64,000 nt of DNA from Limnomonas spitsbergensis (GCA_037349105.1 JAYJMM010000087.1:1421501-1485500), one strand, 5' to 3'. Shown: positions 24,301-34,839, counted from the stretch's first letter. Notes: a model not told the origin generated them from the sequence alone. Made by a program: numbers and translations.

Positions 24301-27300
24301 TTTATATCGGGTCAGGAAGGGAGGTGAGGGTTAATATCGGGTCAGGAAGGGAGGTGAGGGTTTATATCGGGTCAGGAAGGGAGGTGAGGGTTTATATCGG
24401 GTCAGGAAGGGAGGTGAGGGTTTATATCGGGTCAGGAAGGGAGGTGAGGGTTTATATCGGGTCAGGAAGGGAGGTGAGGGTTTATATCGGGTCAGGAAGG
24501 GAGGTGAGGGTTTATATCGGGTCAGGAAGGGAGGTGAGGGTTTATATCGGGTCAGGAAGGGAGGTGAGGGTTAATATCGGGTCAGGAAGGGAGGTGAGGG
24601 TTAATATCGGGTCAGGAAGGGAGGTGAGGGTTTATATCGGGTCAGGAAGGGAGGTGAGGGTTTATATCGGGTCAGGAAGGGAGGTGAGGGTTAATATCGG
24701 GTCAGGAAGGGAGGTGAGGGTTAATATCGGGTCAGGAAGGGAGGTGAGGGTTAATATCGGGTCAGGAAGGGAGGTGAGGGTTTATATCGGGTCAGGAAGG
24801 GAGGTGAGGGTTAATATCGGGTCAGGAAGGGAGGTGAGGGTTAATATCGGGTCAGGAAGGGAGGTGAGGGTTAATATCGGGTCAGGAAGGGAGGTGAGGG
24901 TTTATATCGGGTCAGGAAGGGAGGTGAGGGTTTATATCGGGTCAGGAAGGGAGGTGAGGGTTTATATCGGGTCAGGAAGGGAGGTGAGGGTTAATATCGG
25001 GTCAGGAAGGGAGGTGAGGGTTAATATCGGGTCAGGAAGGGAGGTGAGGGTTTATATCGGGTCAGGAAGGGAGGTGAGGGTTTATATCGGGTCAGGAAGG
25101 GAGGTGAGGGTTAATATCGGGTCAGGAAGGGAGGTGAGGGTTAATATCGGGTCAGGAAGGGAGGTGAGGGTTTATATCGGGTCAGGAAGGGAGGTGAGGG
25201 TTAATATCGGGTCAGGAAGGGAGGTGAGGGTTTATATCGGGTCAGGAAGGGAGGTGAGGGTTAATATCGGGTCAGGAAGGGAGGTGAGGGTTTATATCGG
25301 GTACAGGAAGGGAGGTGAGGGTTAATATCGGGTCAGGAAGGGAGGTGAGGGTTCATATCGGGTCAGGAAGGGAGGTGAGGGTTTATATCGGGTCAGGAAG
25401 GGAGGTGAGGGTTAATATCGGGTCAGGAAGGGAGGTGAGGGTTTATATCGGGTCAGGAAGGGAGGTGAGGGTTTATATCGGGTCAGGAAGGGAGGTGAGG
25501 GTTAATATCGGGTCAGGAAGGGAGGTGAGGGTTTATATCGGGTCAGGAAGGGAGGTGAGGGTTAATATCGGGTCAGGAAGGGAGGTGAGGGTTTATATCG
25601 GGTCAGGAAGGGAGGTGAGGGTTAATATCGGGTCAGGAAGGGAGGTGAGGGTTTATATCGGGTCAGGAAGGGAGGTGAGGGTTTATATCGGGTCAGGAAG
25701 GGAGGTGAGGGTTAATATCGGGTCAGGAAGGGAGGTGAGGGTTTATATCGGGTCAGGAAGGGAGGTGAGGGTTAATATCGGGTCAGGAAGGGAGGTGAGG
25801 GTTTATATCGGGTCAGGAAGGGAGGTGAGGGTTTATATCGGGTCAGGAAGGGAGGTGAGGGTTAATATCGGGTCAGGAAGGGAGGTGAGGGTTAATATCG
25901 GGTCAGGAAGGGAGGTGAGGGTTAATATCGGGTCAGGAAGGGAGGTGAGGGTTAATATCGGGTCAGGAAGGGAGGTGAGGGTTAATATCGGGTCAGGAAG
26001 GGAGGTGAGGGTTATATCGGGTCAGGAAGGGAGGTGAGGGTTTATATCGGGTCAGGAAGGGAGGTGAGGGTTAATATCGGGTCAGGAAGGGAGGTGAGGG
26101 TTTATATCGGGTCAGGAAGGGAGGTGAGGGTTAATATCGGGTCAGGAAGGGAGGTGAGGGTTAATATCGGGTCAGGAAGGGAGGTGAGGGTTAATATCGG
26201 GTCAGGAAGGGAGGTGAGGGTTTATATCGGGTCAGGAAGGGAGGTGAGGGTTAATATCGGGTCAGGAAGGGAGGTGAGGGTTTATATCGGGTCAGGAAGG
26301 GAGGTGAGGGTTTATATCGGGTCAGGAAGGGAGGTGAGGGTTTAATATCGGGTCAGGAAGGGAGGTGAGGGTTAATATCGGGTCAGGAAGGGAGGTGAGG
26401 GTTAATATCGGGTCAGGAAGGGAGGTGAGGGTTAATATCGGGTCAGGAAGGGAGGTGAGGGTTTATATCGGGTCAGGAAGGGAGGTGAGGGTTAATATCG
26501 GGTCAGGAAGGGAGGTGAGGGTTAATATCGGGTCAGGAAGGGAGGTGAGGGTTATATCGGGTCAGGAAGGGAGGTGAGGGTTTAATATCGGGTCAGGAAG
26601 GGAGGTGAGGGTTTAATATCGGGTCAGGAAGGGAGGTGAGGGTTAATATCGGGTCAGGAAGGGAGGTGAGGGTTTATATCGGGTCAGGAAGGGAGGTGAG
26701 GGTTTATATCGGGTCAGGAAGGGAGGTGAGGGTTAATATCGGGTCAGGAAGGGAGGTGAGGGTTAATATCGGGTCAGGAAGGGAGGTGAGGGTTAATATC
26801 GGGTCAGGAAGGGAGGTGAGGGTTTAATATCGGGTCAGGAAGGGAGGTGAGGGTTATATCGGGTCAGGAAGGGAGGTGAGGGTTATATCGGGTCAGGAAG
26901 GGAGGTGAGGGTTTAATATCGGGTCAGGAAGGGAGGTGAGGGTTAATATCGGGTCAGGAAGGGAGGTGAGGGTTTATATCGGGTCAGGAAGGGAGGTGAG
27001 GGTTTAATATCGGGTCAGGAAGGGAGGTGAGGGTTATATCGGGTCAGGAAGGGAGGTGAGGGTTATATCGGGTCAGGAAGGGAGGTGAGGTTTATATCGG
27101 GTCAGGAAGGGAGGTGAGGGTTATATCGGGTCAGGAAGGGAGGTGAGGGTTTATATCGGGTCAGGAAGGGAGGTGAGGGTTTAATATCGGGTCAGGAAGG
27201 GAGGTGAGGGTTTAATATCGGGTCAGGAAGGGAGGTGAGGGTTAATATCGGGTCAGGAAGGGAGGTGAGGGTTAATATCGGGTCAGGAAGGGAGGTGAGG

Positions 27301-30300
27301 GTTTAATATCGGGTCAGGAAGGGAGGTGAGGGTTAATATCGGGTCAGGAAGGGAGGTGAGGGTTTATATCGGGTCAGGAAGGGAGGTGAGGGTTATATTC
27401 GGGTCAGGAAGGGAGGTGAGGGTTAATATCGGGTCAGGAAGGGAGGTGAGGGTTTATATCGGGTCAGGAAGGGAGGTGAGGGTTAATATCGGGTCAGGAA
27501 GGGAGGTGAGGGTTATATCGGGGTCAGGAAGGGAGGTGAGGGTTATATCGGGTCAGGAAGGGAGGTGAGGGTTAATATCGGGTCAGGAAGGGAGGTGAGG
27601 GTTAATATCGGGTCAGGAAGGGAGGTGAGGGTTATATCGGGTCAGGAAGGGAGGTGAGGGTTTATATCGGGTCAGGAAGGGAGGTGAGGGTTATATCGGG
27701 TCAGGAAGGGAGGTGAGGGTTAATATCGGGTCAGGAAGGGAGGTGAGGGTTTAATATCGGGTCAGGAAGGGAGGTGAGGGTTATATCGGGTCAGGAAGGG
27801 TGAGGGTTAGGAAGGGAGGTAGGGTTATATCGGTCAGGAAGGGAGGTGAGGGTTTATATCGGGTCAGGAAGGGAGGTGAGGGTTAATATCGGGTCAGGAA
27901 GGGAGGTGAGGGGTTATATCGGGTCAGGAAGGGAGGTGAGGGTTAATATCGGGTCAGGAAGGGAGGTGAGGGTTAATAATCGGGTCAGGAAGGGAGGTGA
28001 GGGTTTATATCGGGTCAGGAAGGGAGGTGAGGGTTAATATCGGGTCAGGAAGGGAGGTGAGGTTGTTATATCGGGTCAGGAAGGGAGGTGAGGGTTTAAT
28101 ATCGGGTCAGGAAGGAGGTGAGGGTTTATATCGGGTCAGGAAGGGAGGTGAGGGTTTATATCGGGTCAGGAAGGGAGGTGAGGGTTTATATCGGGTCAGG
28201 AAGGGAGGTGAGGGTTATATCGGGTCAGGAAGGGAGGTGAGGGTTTATATCGGGTCAGGAAGGGAGGTGAGGGTTAATATCGGGTCAGGAAGGGAGGTGA
28301 GGGTTTATATCGGGTCAGGAAGGGAGGTGAGGGTTTAATATCGGGTCAGGAAGGGAGGTGAGGGTTTATATCGGGTCAGGAAGGGAGGTGAGGGTTTATA
28401 TCGGGTCAGGAAGGGAGGTGAGGGTTAATATCGGGTCAGGAAGGGAGGTGAGGGTTTATATCGGGTCAGGAAGGGAGGTGAGGGTTAATATCGGGTCAGG
28501 AAGGGAGGTGAGGGTTTATATCGGGTCAGGAAGGGAGGTGAGGTTTATATGGTCAGGAAGGGAGTGAGGTTAATATCGGGTCAGGAAGGGAGGTGAGGGT
28601 TATATCGGGTCAGGAAGGGATGGTGAGGGTTTAATATCGGGTCAGGAAGGGAGGTGAGGGTTATATCGGGTCAGGAAGGGAGGTGAGGGTTATATCGGGT
28701 CAGGAAGGGAGGTGAGGGTTTATATCGGGTCAGGAAGGGAGTGAGGGTTTATATCGGGTCAGGAAGGGAGGTGAGGGTTTATATCGGGTCAGGAAGGGAG
28801 GTGAGGGTTTATATCGGGTCAGGAAGGGAGGTGAGGGTTAATATCGGGTCAGGAAGGGAGGTGAGGGTTTATATCGGGTCAGGAAGGGAGGTGAGGGTTT
28901 AATATCGGGTCAGGAAGGGAGGTGAGGGTTTATATCGGGTCAGGAAGGGAGGTGAGGGTTTATATCGGGTCAGGAAGGGAGGTGAGGGTTAATATCGGGT
29001 CAGGAAGGGAGGTGAGGGTTAATATCGGGTCAGGAAGGGAGGTGAGGGTTTATATCGGGTCAGGAAGGGAGGTGAGGGTTAATATCGGGTCAGGAAGGGA
29101 GGTGAGGGTTTATATCGGGTCAGGAAGGGAGGTGAGGGTTAATATCGGGTCAGGAAGGGAGGTGAGGGTTAATATCGGGTCAGGAAGGGAGGTGAGGGTT
29201 TATATCGGGTCAGGAAGGGAGGTGAGGGTTTATATCGGGTCAGGAAGGGAGGTGAGGGTTTATATCGGGTCAGGAAGGGAGGTGAGGGTTAATATCGGGT
29301 CAGGAAGGGAGGTGAGGGTTAATATCGGGTCAGGAAGGGAGGTGAGGGTTAATATCGGGTCAGGAAGGGAGGTGAGGGTTAATATCGGGTCAGGAAGGGA
29401 GGTGAGGGTTAATATCGGGTCAGGAAGGGAGGTGAGGGTTAATATCGGGTCAGGAAGGGAGGTGAGGGTTTATATCGGGTCAGGAAGGGAGGTGAGGGTT
29501 AATATCGGGTCAGGAAGGGAGGTGAGGGTTTATATCGGGTCAGGAAGGGAGGTGAGGGTTAATATCGGGTCAGGAAGGGAGGTGAGGGTTTATATCGGGT
29601 CAGGAAGGGAGGTGAGGGTTAATATCGGGTCAGGAAGGGAGGTGAGGGTTTATATAATTATATGACCGTCCCCTGCCTCGGGTACACCGCTGTTAATGCG
29701 GGGGCTGCCCTAGGGCTGTTATCCTCCTTGTTCTTACAGCACATTATAGGGCATGATGACTTAACCGCTTCAGAAAAAGAACCTCGGAATTCCACCAGAA
29801 TCCTCCATTTGAACTCGCGAGGGCATGAAATCCTCTGGACACTGTTCCATCACCCAGGAGGAGGAGAGGTTACAAGTAATGAACCCCTGATCCTCGGGAG
29901 GGAGGGGGGAGTTCGGGTTTTAACCCTTAACCCTAAACCCACAGCGTGGGCACCCACCAGTACTCGCAGGCCCATGGGTTGACGACAGCACTTGTGACAC
30001 AGGCAGCGCAGGCCTTGGGAGGCGCGTTGGATGAGTCGTCTGGTCAAGGGGAGGAGCGTGTTCAGATTCAGTGTATGTGCAAGGGGAGGGTGATCACAGG
30101 GCTTGGATGTGTCGTCTGGTCAGGAGGAGGAGGATGTTCAGATTCATTGTATGTCAAGAGGGAAGGCGATCACAGGACTTGGGTCCATAACTGAATGCTC
30201 ACCCGTCCGGTTGAAATACCCAGGGTCCTGGCAGTACTGGTGGCATGCGTACAGCTTTGGGGCAAGCTCCTGTATGGCAGTTGGAAATGGGTTCCGAATC

Positions 30301-31343
30301 CCCAGTCAGTATGCTGGCTAGGCGGGTGTGACACTTGTGCTCGGATGCATATTCCTGCATGGCGACGAAAATGGACAAGGGTGGCTTGTGCACTGCTCGG
30401 GCCGTGTGCTGCCTGGGCAGACGAGATACGACACATGTGCATTTCCCCACCCCAAACCTTGCTTTGGGAGGGATTGCTATGTTGTGGTTCTTTTCTGGCT
30501 GTTGCTTACACCTGACCCCTGGTTTTTGAATCATGGGGTGCCTTAAATAGTCCTGTTCTTTCATTGCATGGATCTAGCATGGCGTGATTAGTGTGGATCA
30601 TGGTGTGTGGATGTACCAAGGCTGGCTGCGCCATGGGCTGCACGTAGCTTGCTTTCTGGTCTCTCGACTACCTTCATAGAGGCAGTGGCACTGCCAGGTC
30701 AGACGGACTCACAGAGCTGGTGGCCTGTGCGTTCTGCATGCACTTCTTGCAATCAGACACCCCGAGGGTTTGAATATTTCCATCGCCGGGGACAGTTCCA
30801 TCGGTATTGTTCAAGCAAGTTTTCTGCATGCCGGTAAGGGCGCTGCCGGTCAGCTTGATCTGTCCGACAAGTTTGCAGCAAGGGGGGCAACACACTTCAG
30901 CGGTAGTAAGTGGTTGCTAGACAAGCGAGGCGGGACTCCTCTCGTACATTTGGCTGACAACTGCCATGATGACAGGGATACGGCCCTCAAAGATCAGTGT
31001 ACATGAAGTACGCATAATTAGTCGCCAGATGCACTAGCATGCGTGTGGATGAAGCTACTGACAAACCGAGAAATGTGAAAAATATTCACAATCATCAGAT
31101 TATCAAGTTACAAGTCTGCGTTATGGGTTGTACGAATGGTTGACAGGTGTGCCAAAATTATTTCAGACGCATTCAGCGGCTCGGTTTAAGCACACTTACC
31201 TGAGCGAGGCTGCGGGTGGAGGAGTCAGCCTTCATGACGGGCATGCCCACTAGAACTGATCCATGACATTTAGAAGCTGCGAAGTTCACTAGTAGGAGAG
31301 TGGAGACGAGCGCCAATGCGCACTTGATGCTGGGGGTGGCCAT
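377..31343 (-). CDS. Giant secreted cysteine-rich protein (signal peptide + CxxC modules + TNFR/ephrin-receptor-like repeats), 3' end off window
   Basis: Fifty exons can be joined in one continuous frame on the minus strand, giving 6,115 coding bases (2,038 codons plus one base). The model starts at the ATG at 31,343-31,341, followed by a hydrophobic signal peptide, and is still open at 377, where a good donor (G|GTGGGG) shows that it continues past the left edge. Every exon-exon phase fits, which is strong support because exons 1-15 use mixed phases. The protein is predicted to be secreted or a surface ectodomain; no transmembrane segment was found in the part present, so anchoring is unknown. 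Two parts are visible: an N-terminal set of CxxC modules (exons 2-15) and a long C-terminal run of TNFR/ephrin-receptor-like repeats (exons 16-50). Such repeats usually make disulfide-linked rods for adhesion or ligand binding, but no ligand is implied by the sequence. Small exons could have been missed; cDNA would settle this. Confidence 0.86.
1248..1526 (-). repeat. Three 93-bp tandem copies of the acceptor half of exon 49
   Basis: The segment starting CTGGTGCAAGTGCC recurs at 1,248, 1,341, 1,434 and, truncated, at 1,527, an exact 93-bp period. In sense (minus) orientation each copy carries the acceptor TGCGCAG and the first half of the GTFSTSPAGTC-coding sequence, but lacks the exon's donor half. 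The lowest-coordinate copy is joined to the genuine exon (1165-1284). Confidence 0.85.
11755..11992. repeat. About three tandem copies of a roughly 80-bp intronic repeat
   Basis: The segment CCCATGCTCCC...GACCATAACCCCAACTGACTGG...ATATAGGAAATT recurs about every 75-85 bp in the intron immediately upstream (sense direction) of exon 27. No coding signal. Confidence 0.7.
15617..15735. repeat. (GGA)n-type purine tract
   Basis: Long AGG/GGA trinucleotide run, which in the sense (minus) strand is a CCT/TCC pyrimidine tract directly upstream of the exon 18 acceptor. Confidence 0.85.
16401..16475. repeat. Four copies of an 18-bp repeat
   Basis: ATGATAAATATCTTAGGC-type unit repeated four times in the intron between exons 16 and 17, with drift in the last copy. 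Confidence 0.75.
18675..19125. repeat. Interstitial telomere-like 18-bp minisatellite
   Basis: About 25 copies of an 18-bp unit close to TTAGGGTTCAGGGTTGGA, in the intron between exons 11 and 12. It resembles TTTAGGG telomere repeats with interruptions. Variants with GGGCTCAGGG and GGGTTCATGG are interspersed. Confidence 0.85.
20186..20274. repeat. 14-bp tandem repeat
   Basis: Six to seven copies of CCCCCTGGTGACGA in the intron between exons 9 and 10. The unit contains CTGGTGAC, close to the donor context CTG|GTGAGA of exon 10, but in the opposite orientation, so no direct link to the splice site is claimed. Confidence 0.85.
21105..21255. repeat. About five copies of a 29-32-bp G-rich repeat
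   Basis: GGGGTGAGTGTGAGTGGGGGCAGCAGGGGG-like units directly next to exon 8. In sense orientation it is a C-rich pyrimidine tract leading to the exon 8 acceptor CTCTGCAG. Confidence 0.8.
22413..29655. repeat. 7.2-kb minisatellite of a 30-bp unit (about 241 copies) inside an intron
   Basis: The plus-strand unit is GGGTCAGGAAGGGAGGTGAGGGTTAATATC, with two main variants, TTAATAT and TTTATAT, mixed along the array. From 22,413 to about 26,000 units are almost all exactly 30 bp; from about 26,000 to 28,900 many carry 1-2-base length changes; 28,920-29,655 is regular again. The array begins about 17 bp from the exon 5 acceptor (22,396-22,397) and fills most of the intron to exon 4. Because 30 is divisible by 3 it gives long open frames, which are not genes. 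The plus strand has four G-runs per unit and so has G-quadruplex potential; the transcribed RNA strand is C-rich and repeats CTTCCTGAC, a good branch-point/pyrimidine context. Confidence 0.97.
31200..31343 (-). other. Exon 1 of the giant cysteine-rich gene: start codon and signal peptide
   Basis: Exon 1 is 144 bases (48 codons), ending in CTCAG|GTAAG. The residues after the start (MATPSIKCALALVSTLLLVN) form a short polar n-region, a hydrophobic core and then an FAAS-type small-residue stretch where signal peptidase could cut. The start was chosen because it is the ATG immediately before this hydrophobic core; an in-frame upstream non-ATG extension looks like 5' UTR. The exon ends in phase 0 and matches the phase of exon 2 at 30,859. 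Confidence 0.85.
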
Positions 31344-33230
31344 TTCAGCTGGTCGACAGAAAGGACTGTGACTACGATGATGACGAGGGCAAGGTAGGTG
31401 GGAGGAGGGGGCATGCAATGAAAAGGGCGGGAGTGGACGTCAGGTTGCTGGTGTTAAGCTATTATCTTTTGTTACGACTACAAGAAAGTCGTATCACAAT
31501 AGTGACGTGGAGGAGAATGCGGTGCCGAAAACAATGTTGCGAAGTGGTCCTGCTGATGAGACGTATGTTCCATATGTCGACATGCTGACCACCCATCTCG
31601 TTGTATGTCTCAGTGATCTAATCTATGAAGCCGTGACGAACCTCTCACTACTCACGAATAAACGGTGCAACAGGCTGCTGTGGGGATTTTAAACTTGCAT
31701 ACCTTCAGAAAGCCGTTGTATGTGGAGGACGATCGGTGTGGGTGGTGAGGTGTCGGAACTCGGAACAGATGGACAGTGCTCCAGATTGTGAAGGAGCAGT
31801 GGGTGGGAGGCTGGTCGAACAGCAGCGGTGGTTGCACAGGCAGTGACCAAATGGTATATGGTCGCTGGATGTGTCGATTCTCACAGATCTGAGGAATCGA
31901 TTACGCCACGGTTGTGGACGAAGTTTGTGCAGGTCGTGGGGTGCGTTGCTTCTTGTACATGAGAGACGGTTGGGCACAGGGGCTGGACCGTTAACGGTTG
32001 GTCGACAATTTGATTTCGCCGCCTATAACCGCGCGCCAGAAATGTGGTGTGGGTACGTCGTACCGGTCAGTCCAAGTCGTGACCCTTTCGGTTTGCAGAC
32101 GTGCGTGGCGCTGATATCGACGACACCTGAAGTATTCCCGTGTGAAGCGTAGCGCAACGTAAGGATATTAGGGTAGGTAGCTATGTAGGTAGCTATGTAT
32201 GTATGGCTATGTATGGCTATGTATCATGGCTATGTAGGTAGCTATGTATGTAGGTGAGTAAGTGAGTAATTTGTGTCCCCCTCCTTTTTGAAACAGAAAT
32301 TGACGCGTTGAATGACGCATGGATTTTTAGATGTGTTCGCATGTTGGCGTGCCAGCCAGTTCAATAGTGGTTTTAGAGATGTTTTAGGGTAAAGATCCCC
32401 TTTCACGACTTTCTCAGGGTCGATGACATTACACCTCCGGACCCTACTCAAAGAGGCTTGACCGCGTCGGTCTGTCTAGTTGGGAAATTTAGAAAGAAGA
32501 GTAAGCATGAGAGGAAGAAAGGAAAAGACCCCCCAGAAAAAGAGAAAAAATCGTGATCCCCTGTTCCACTCAAGAGTCAAGAGTCCAGCCCTCAACAAGT
32601 TGGTAAAGTTGGACCACATCTTCAACACGTATTAAGCCAGGGCCTCCCACCCATGCCTCCCTCAGTGCAACACTGCAACAGTTGAATATCTGTGGCGTCT
32701 TCAGGAGCATTTTTCGGCAGAGCCCCCCGGGCGGCCGAAGGTCGCGGGGGCGAAGCCCCCAGAGTCACCCCGTATCCGTCAGTCAGTCAGTCAGTCAGTC
32801 AGTCAGTCAGTCCGTCCGCCCGATGTTTCTGGAACGTCCCGGAAACATTATGCGCTACAGCGCAAATCAACCGGCTGTATTTATAAAGGTTATTCCTGTC
32901 AGACCTCAAAGGCCGAGGTGCAGAAATGAGAAACTCAGCTACCAGGGCTGGATCTCACAGCGGATGACGTAAGGTGTCGTCACGCTGTCCCCTGGTGTCA
33001 CGCGACAGGCCGACAGCTGTGGCTTCGCTCCTCTATGCGCAATTCGATACGCATCATTAAAAGCACGCACTTAGCCAGCGATAGAGTTGTGACAAATATT
33101 TTGAAATCCTGCAACATGGCGAGGGGGTTTGCATGGGGTCCAGGTGACCCCGTCCGCACCTGGCTGCGCCTGCCCTCTGAAAAGTCACATACCCGACTGC
33201 TCTGCCGTTTTTGTGCTGCGCAGCAGCACC
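31344..33230. other. Upstream region of the giant cysteine-rich gene; microsatellites
   Basis: No convincing gene. It should hold the promoter of the gene starting at 31,343, but no clear TATA box can be fixed. A GTATGTAGGTAGCTATG-like microsatellite lies at about 32,160-32,265, a decayed LINE terminus (ACACCTCCGGACC...GGCTTGACCGCG) at about 32,420-32,465, and a (CAGT)n run at 32,778-32,813. A plus-strand open frame at 31,871-32,152 has no recognisable domain. Confidence 0.5.
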
Positions 33231-33498
33231 TCTGATTACTTGTCTTGACGCTAGGGCACTAGAAGCAAACATGTAATGCATCCTCCACATGCTCGCCATC
33301 TCCCTTTGCCCGGCACCACTGGCAGCAGCGTCCCTCACTTTGTTGACCAGCGCAGCTAGATGCAGCTGGCAGTGGGGACCCCAGAGATCCTGCCACAGGT
33401 CTGCGGCCGCCTACCGCACCTGGTTTCAGTCTACGGTGGGAGCCGTGCTGGTGCAGGCCAGGGGCCGCACCAGCCGAAAGAAGTGTGCTTGCGTGCAC
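33230..33498 (-). mobile_element. LINE-like retrotransposon fragment, C-terminal zinc-knuckle end (decayed)
   Basis: On the minus strand the reading gives RCCQWCRAKGDGEHVEDALH followed by VC and CPSV, a C-x2-C...H...H-x-C knuckle like that at the C-terminus of many non-LTR retrotransposon polymerases. The same peptide recurs at 33,580-33,800 (plus) and 53,118-53,300 (minus). Only the 3' end of the element is present and the frame is broken upstream. Confidence 0.65.
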
Positions 33499-33995
33499 AC
33501 GAGCTTAAGGCTGCGGCTCGGCGGCGCCGTCAGCACGGCTGACACTACAGGACGGTGCAGTGGTCAGCAGCGTGACAGATGGTGCTGCCTGCGATGTTGG
33601 GCTAGGGGAGACGGCGACCATGTGGAGGACGCGCTGCATGCTTGTTTTCAATGCCCCAGCGTGCAGGATCAACTTCGAGAGCGGGGGTGGGAAGACACTC
33701 CAAATAGTGCTAGAGGCTTTTTAGAGTTGTACCGGGGCTGGCTTGGGTGGGATGCCCTGGTCTTTGTGGACGACGTGGTAGATATCGTTGAGGCGTAGAT
33801 ACTTTCAGAGGTTGGAACTTCTTTTGTATTTTGTTCTTTTCAGCCTCTTGTTTTGTCCCTTAACTTTATTCCTCATTTTTTTCTCCTTTCTTTTGTCCTG
33901 CCCCTCCTGTGTTTCTTTCCATCTTTCTTCCCAACTGCCCACGCGGCCGAGCTATTTTTTAGCAGGGCCCAGAGGTGTAACGTCATTGACTTCGT
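33480..33995 (+). mobile_element. LINE-like retrotransposon 3' end with tail
   Basis: A plus-strand frame ends at 33,798 with CLRCWARGDGDHVEDALHAC, then FQCPSVQDQLRERGW and a WDALVFVDDVVDIVEA terminus. It is followed by a T/C-rich 3' untranslated stretch and by the family terminus CCCACGCGGCCGAGC...GCAGGGCCCAGAGGTGTAAC, ending GTCATTGAC. This copy is the best guide to the family: knuckle, LRERGW motif, stop, pyrimidine tract, GC-rich terminus. The 5' part is missing or replaced by the inverted fragment at 33,230-33,498. Confidence 0.7.
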
Positions 33996-34019
33996 GACAT
34001 GTGCGCCGTCCTTTGGTGT

Positions 34020-34260
34020 CAGCCGCACTAACCGCACCAAGCCGTAGCGTAGGTTTGGGCGCACAAGAGTCCATGCCCTGGTGCTGGTATGGCTCCCGGC
34101 CGCATGCGCCGGCCTCGGGCTGAAACCAAGCGCTGAAGGAAGCTGCAGACCGGTGCTCTGTGCTTAAGTTTCTTTTCTTCCAACGGGACAGTTAGACGCC
34201 CACGCGGCTGAGCCTTTTTGAGCAGGGCCCAGAGGTGTAACGTCATTAACATGCTATGTG
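34020..34260 (+). mobile_element. LINE 3' tail copy
   Basis: The TTTCTTTTCTTCC tract is followed by GACGCCCACGCGGCTGAGCC, TTTTTGAGCAGGGCCCAGAG and GTGTAACGTCATTAAC, the same terminus as at 33,940-33,995. Confidence 0.65.
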
Positions 34261-34319
34261 TTGGGGCAGGAAATGGAACTTCGGTGTCTTTCAAAGGGGG
34301 GGGGAAGGATCGTGTGGCG

Positions 34320-34530
34320 GGTTCGATCCCTCAACAGTTGCTTGCTATGAATGCCCTTCAACCAAGGAGGAGCTGAGGGAGCGAGGCTGGACAGGCGATC
34401 AGGATCGCGCCACAGACTGTCACCAGTTGTGCATGAGCGGGTATCCACTAACCAGCAGAGCCCGAAGGTCAATGACGTTACACCTCTTTGAGCAGGGCCC
34501 AGAGGTGTTATGCCATTGACCTTTGGGCCA
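34320..34530 (+). mobile_element. LINE 3' fragment with an inverted terminus
   Basis: Encodes CYECPSTKEELRERGW-TGDQ in a plus frame, then runs into an imperfect palindrome made of two opposed family termini (arms 34,467-34,487 and 34,501-34,521, three mismatches, 13-base loop). Confidence 0.6.
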
Positions 34531-34599
34531 TGCTTATTACAATACAATACAGGTGACTAGGTGAGTGTCAGGCTTAGGGGTTAAGAGGCTTTGTTGAGG

Positions 34600-34775
34600 G
34601 TTAGTCTCTAGCGGAACTCAGGTGTTGGATTTGGTCTTCGTTGCCTTCCCGGCCTCTCCTTTTGTTCCTTTCCCCCTCTCTTCCTTTTATTTCCTTCCTT
34701 GCACCCTTCTGAACAGTTGGGTGCCCACGCGGCCGAGCTTTGAGCGGGCCCAGAGGTGTAACGTTCTTGACATGT
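34600..34775 (+). mobile_element. LINE 3' tail copy
   Basis: Pyrimidine-rich stretch (CTCTCCTTTTGTTCC...) followed by GTGCCCACGCGGCCGAGC and GGGCCCAGAGGTGTAACG. Confidence 0.65.
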
Positions 34776-34839
34776 GAGTGTCATAAGGGGACAGCGTTAG
34801 ATTTTAAAGCGTTAGAGGGTTCCAGGGTCCGGAGGGGCG

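Larger units (their letters stand above)
16999..30859 (-). other. Exons 2-15: N-terminal region of about 12 CxxC...CxxC modules
   Basis: Exons (low..high): 30713-30859, 30203-30269, 29958-30039, 22338-22395, 22045-22096, 21540-21705, 20967-21088, 20401-20476, 20051-20143, 19403-19585, 18447-18607, 18213-18285, 17759-17874, 16999-17268. Phases at the joins vary (0, 1, 2) but always match; several split codons rebuild a cysteine (TG + C) at the same place in the module. The module is C-x2-C, 8-18 residues, aromatic-x-C-x2-C, then 12-20 residues, for example CVQCMNNAL...YGCAQYCQD (exon 8), CVTCMKPAL...YGCRQYCQD (exon 12), CSQCMMSAP...WACQNC (exons 9-10). Exon 15 switches to a TNFR-like repeat. 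I do not recognise this module as a named domain. The intron between exons 4 and 5 carries the 7.2-kb 30-bp array. Confidence 0.82.

Noticed and set aside
22434..25325. 963-codon plus-strand open frame (repeated VNIGSGREVR)
   Set aside because: Pure translation of the 30-bp array; period divisible by 3 keeps all frames alike. It lies in an intron of the minus-strand gene and has no start context or non-repeat part.
22413..29655. CRISPR-like array
   Set aside because: Units are contiguous with no unique spacers, and the genome is eukaryotic.
31871..32152. 93-codon plus-strand frame as a gene
   Set aside because: No domain, no supporting splice pattern, alternative start only.
34300..34345. 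tRNA (GGTTCGATCCC)
   Set aside because: The T-stem does not pair and no cloverleaf can be drawn; the site lies in LINE debris.
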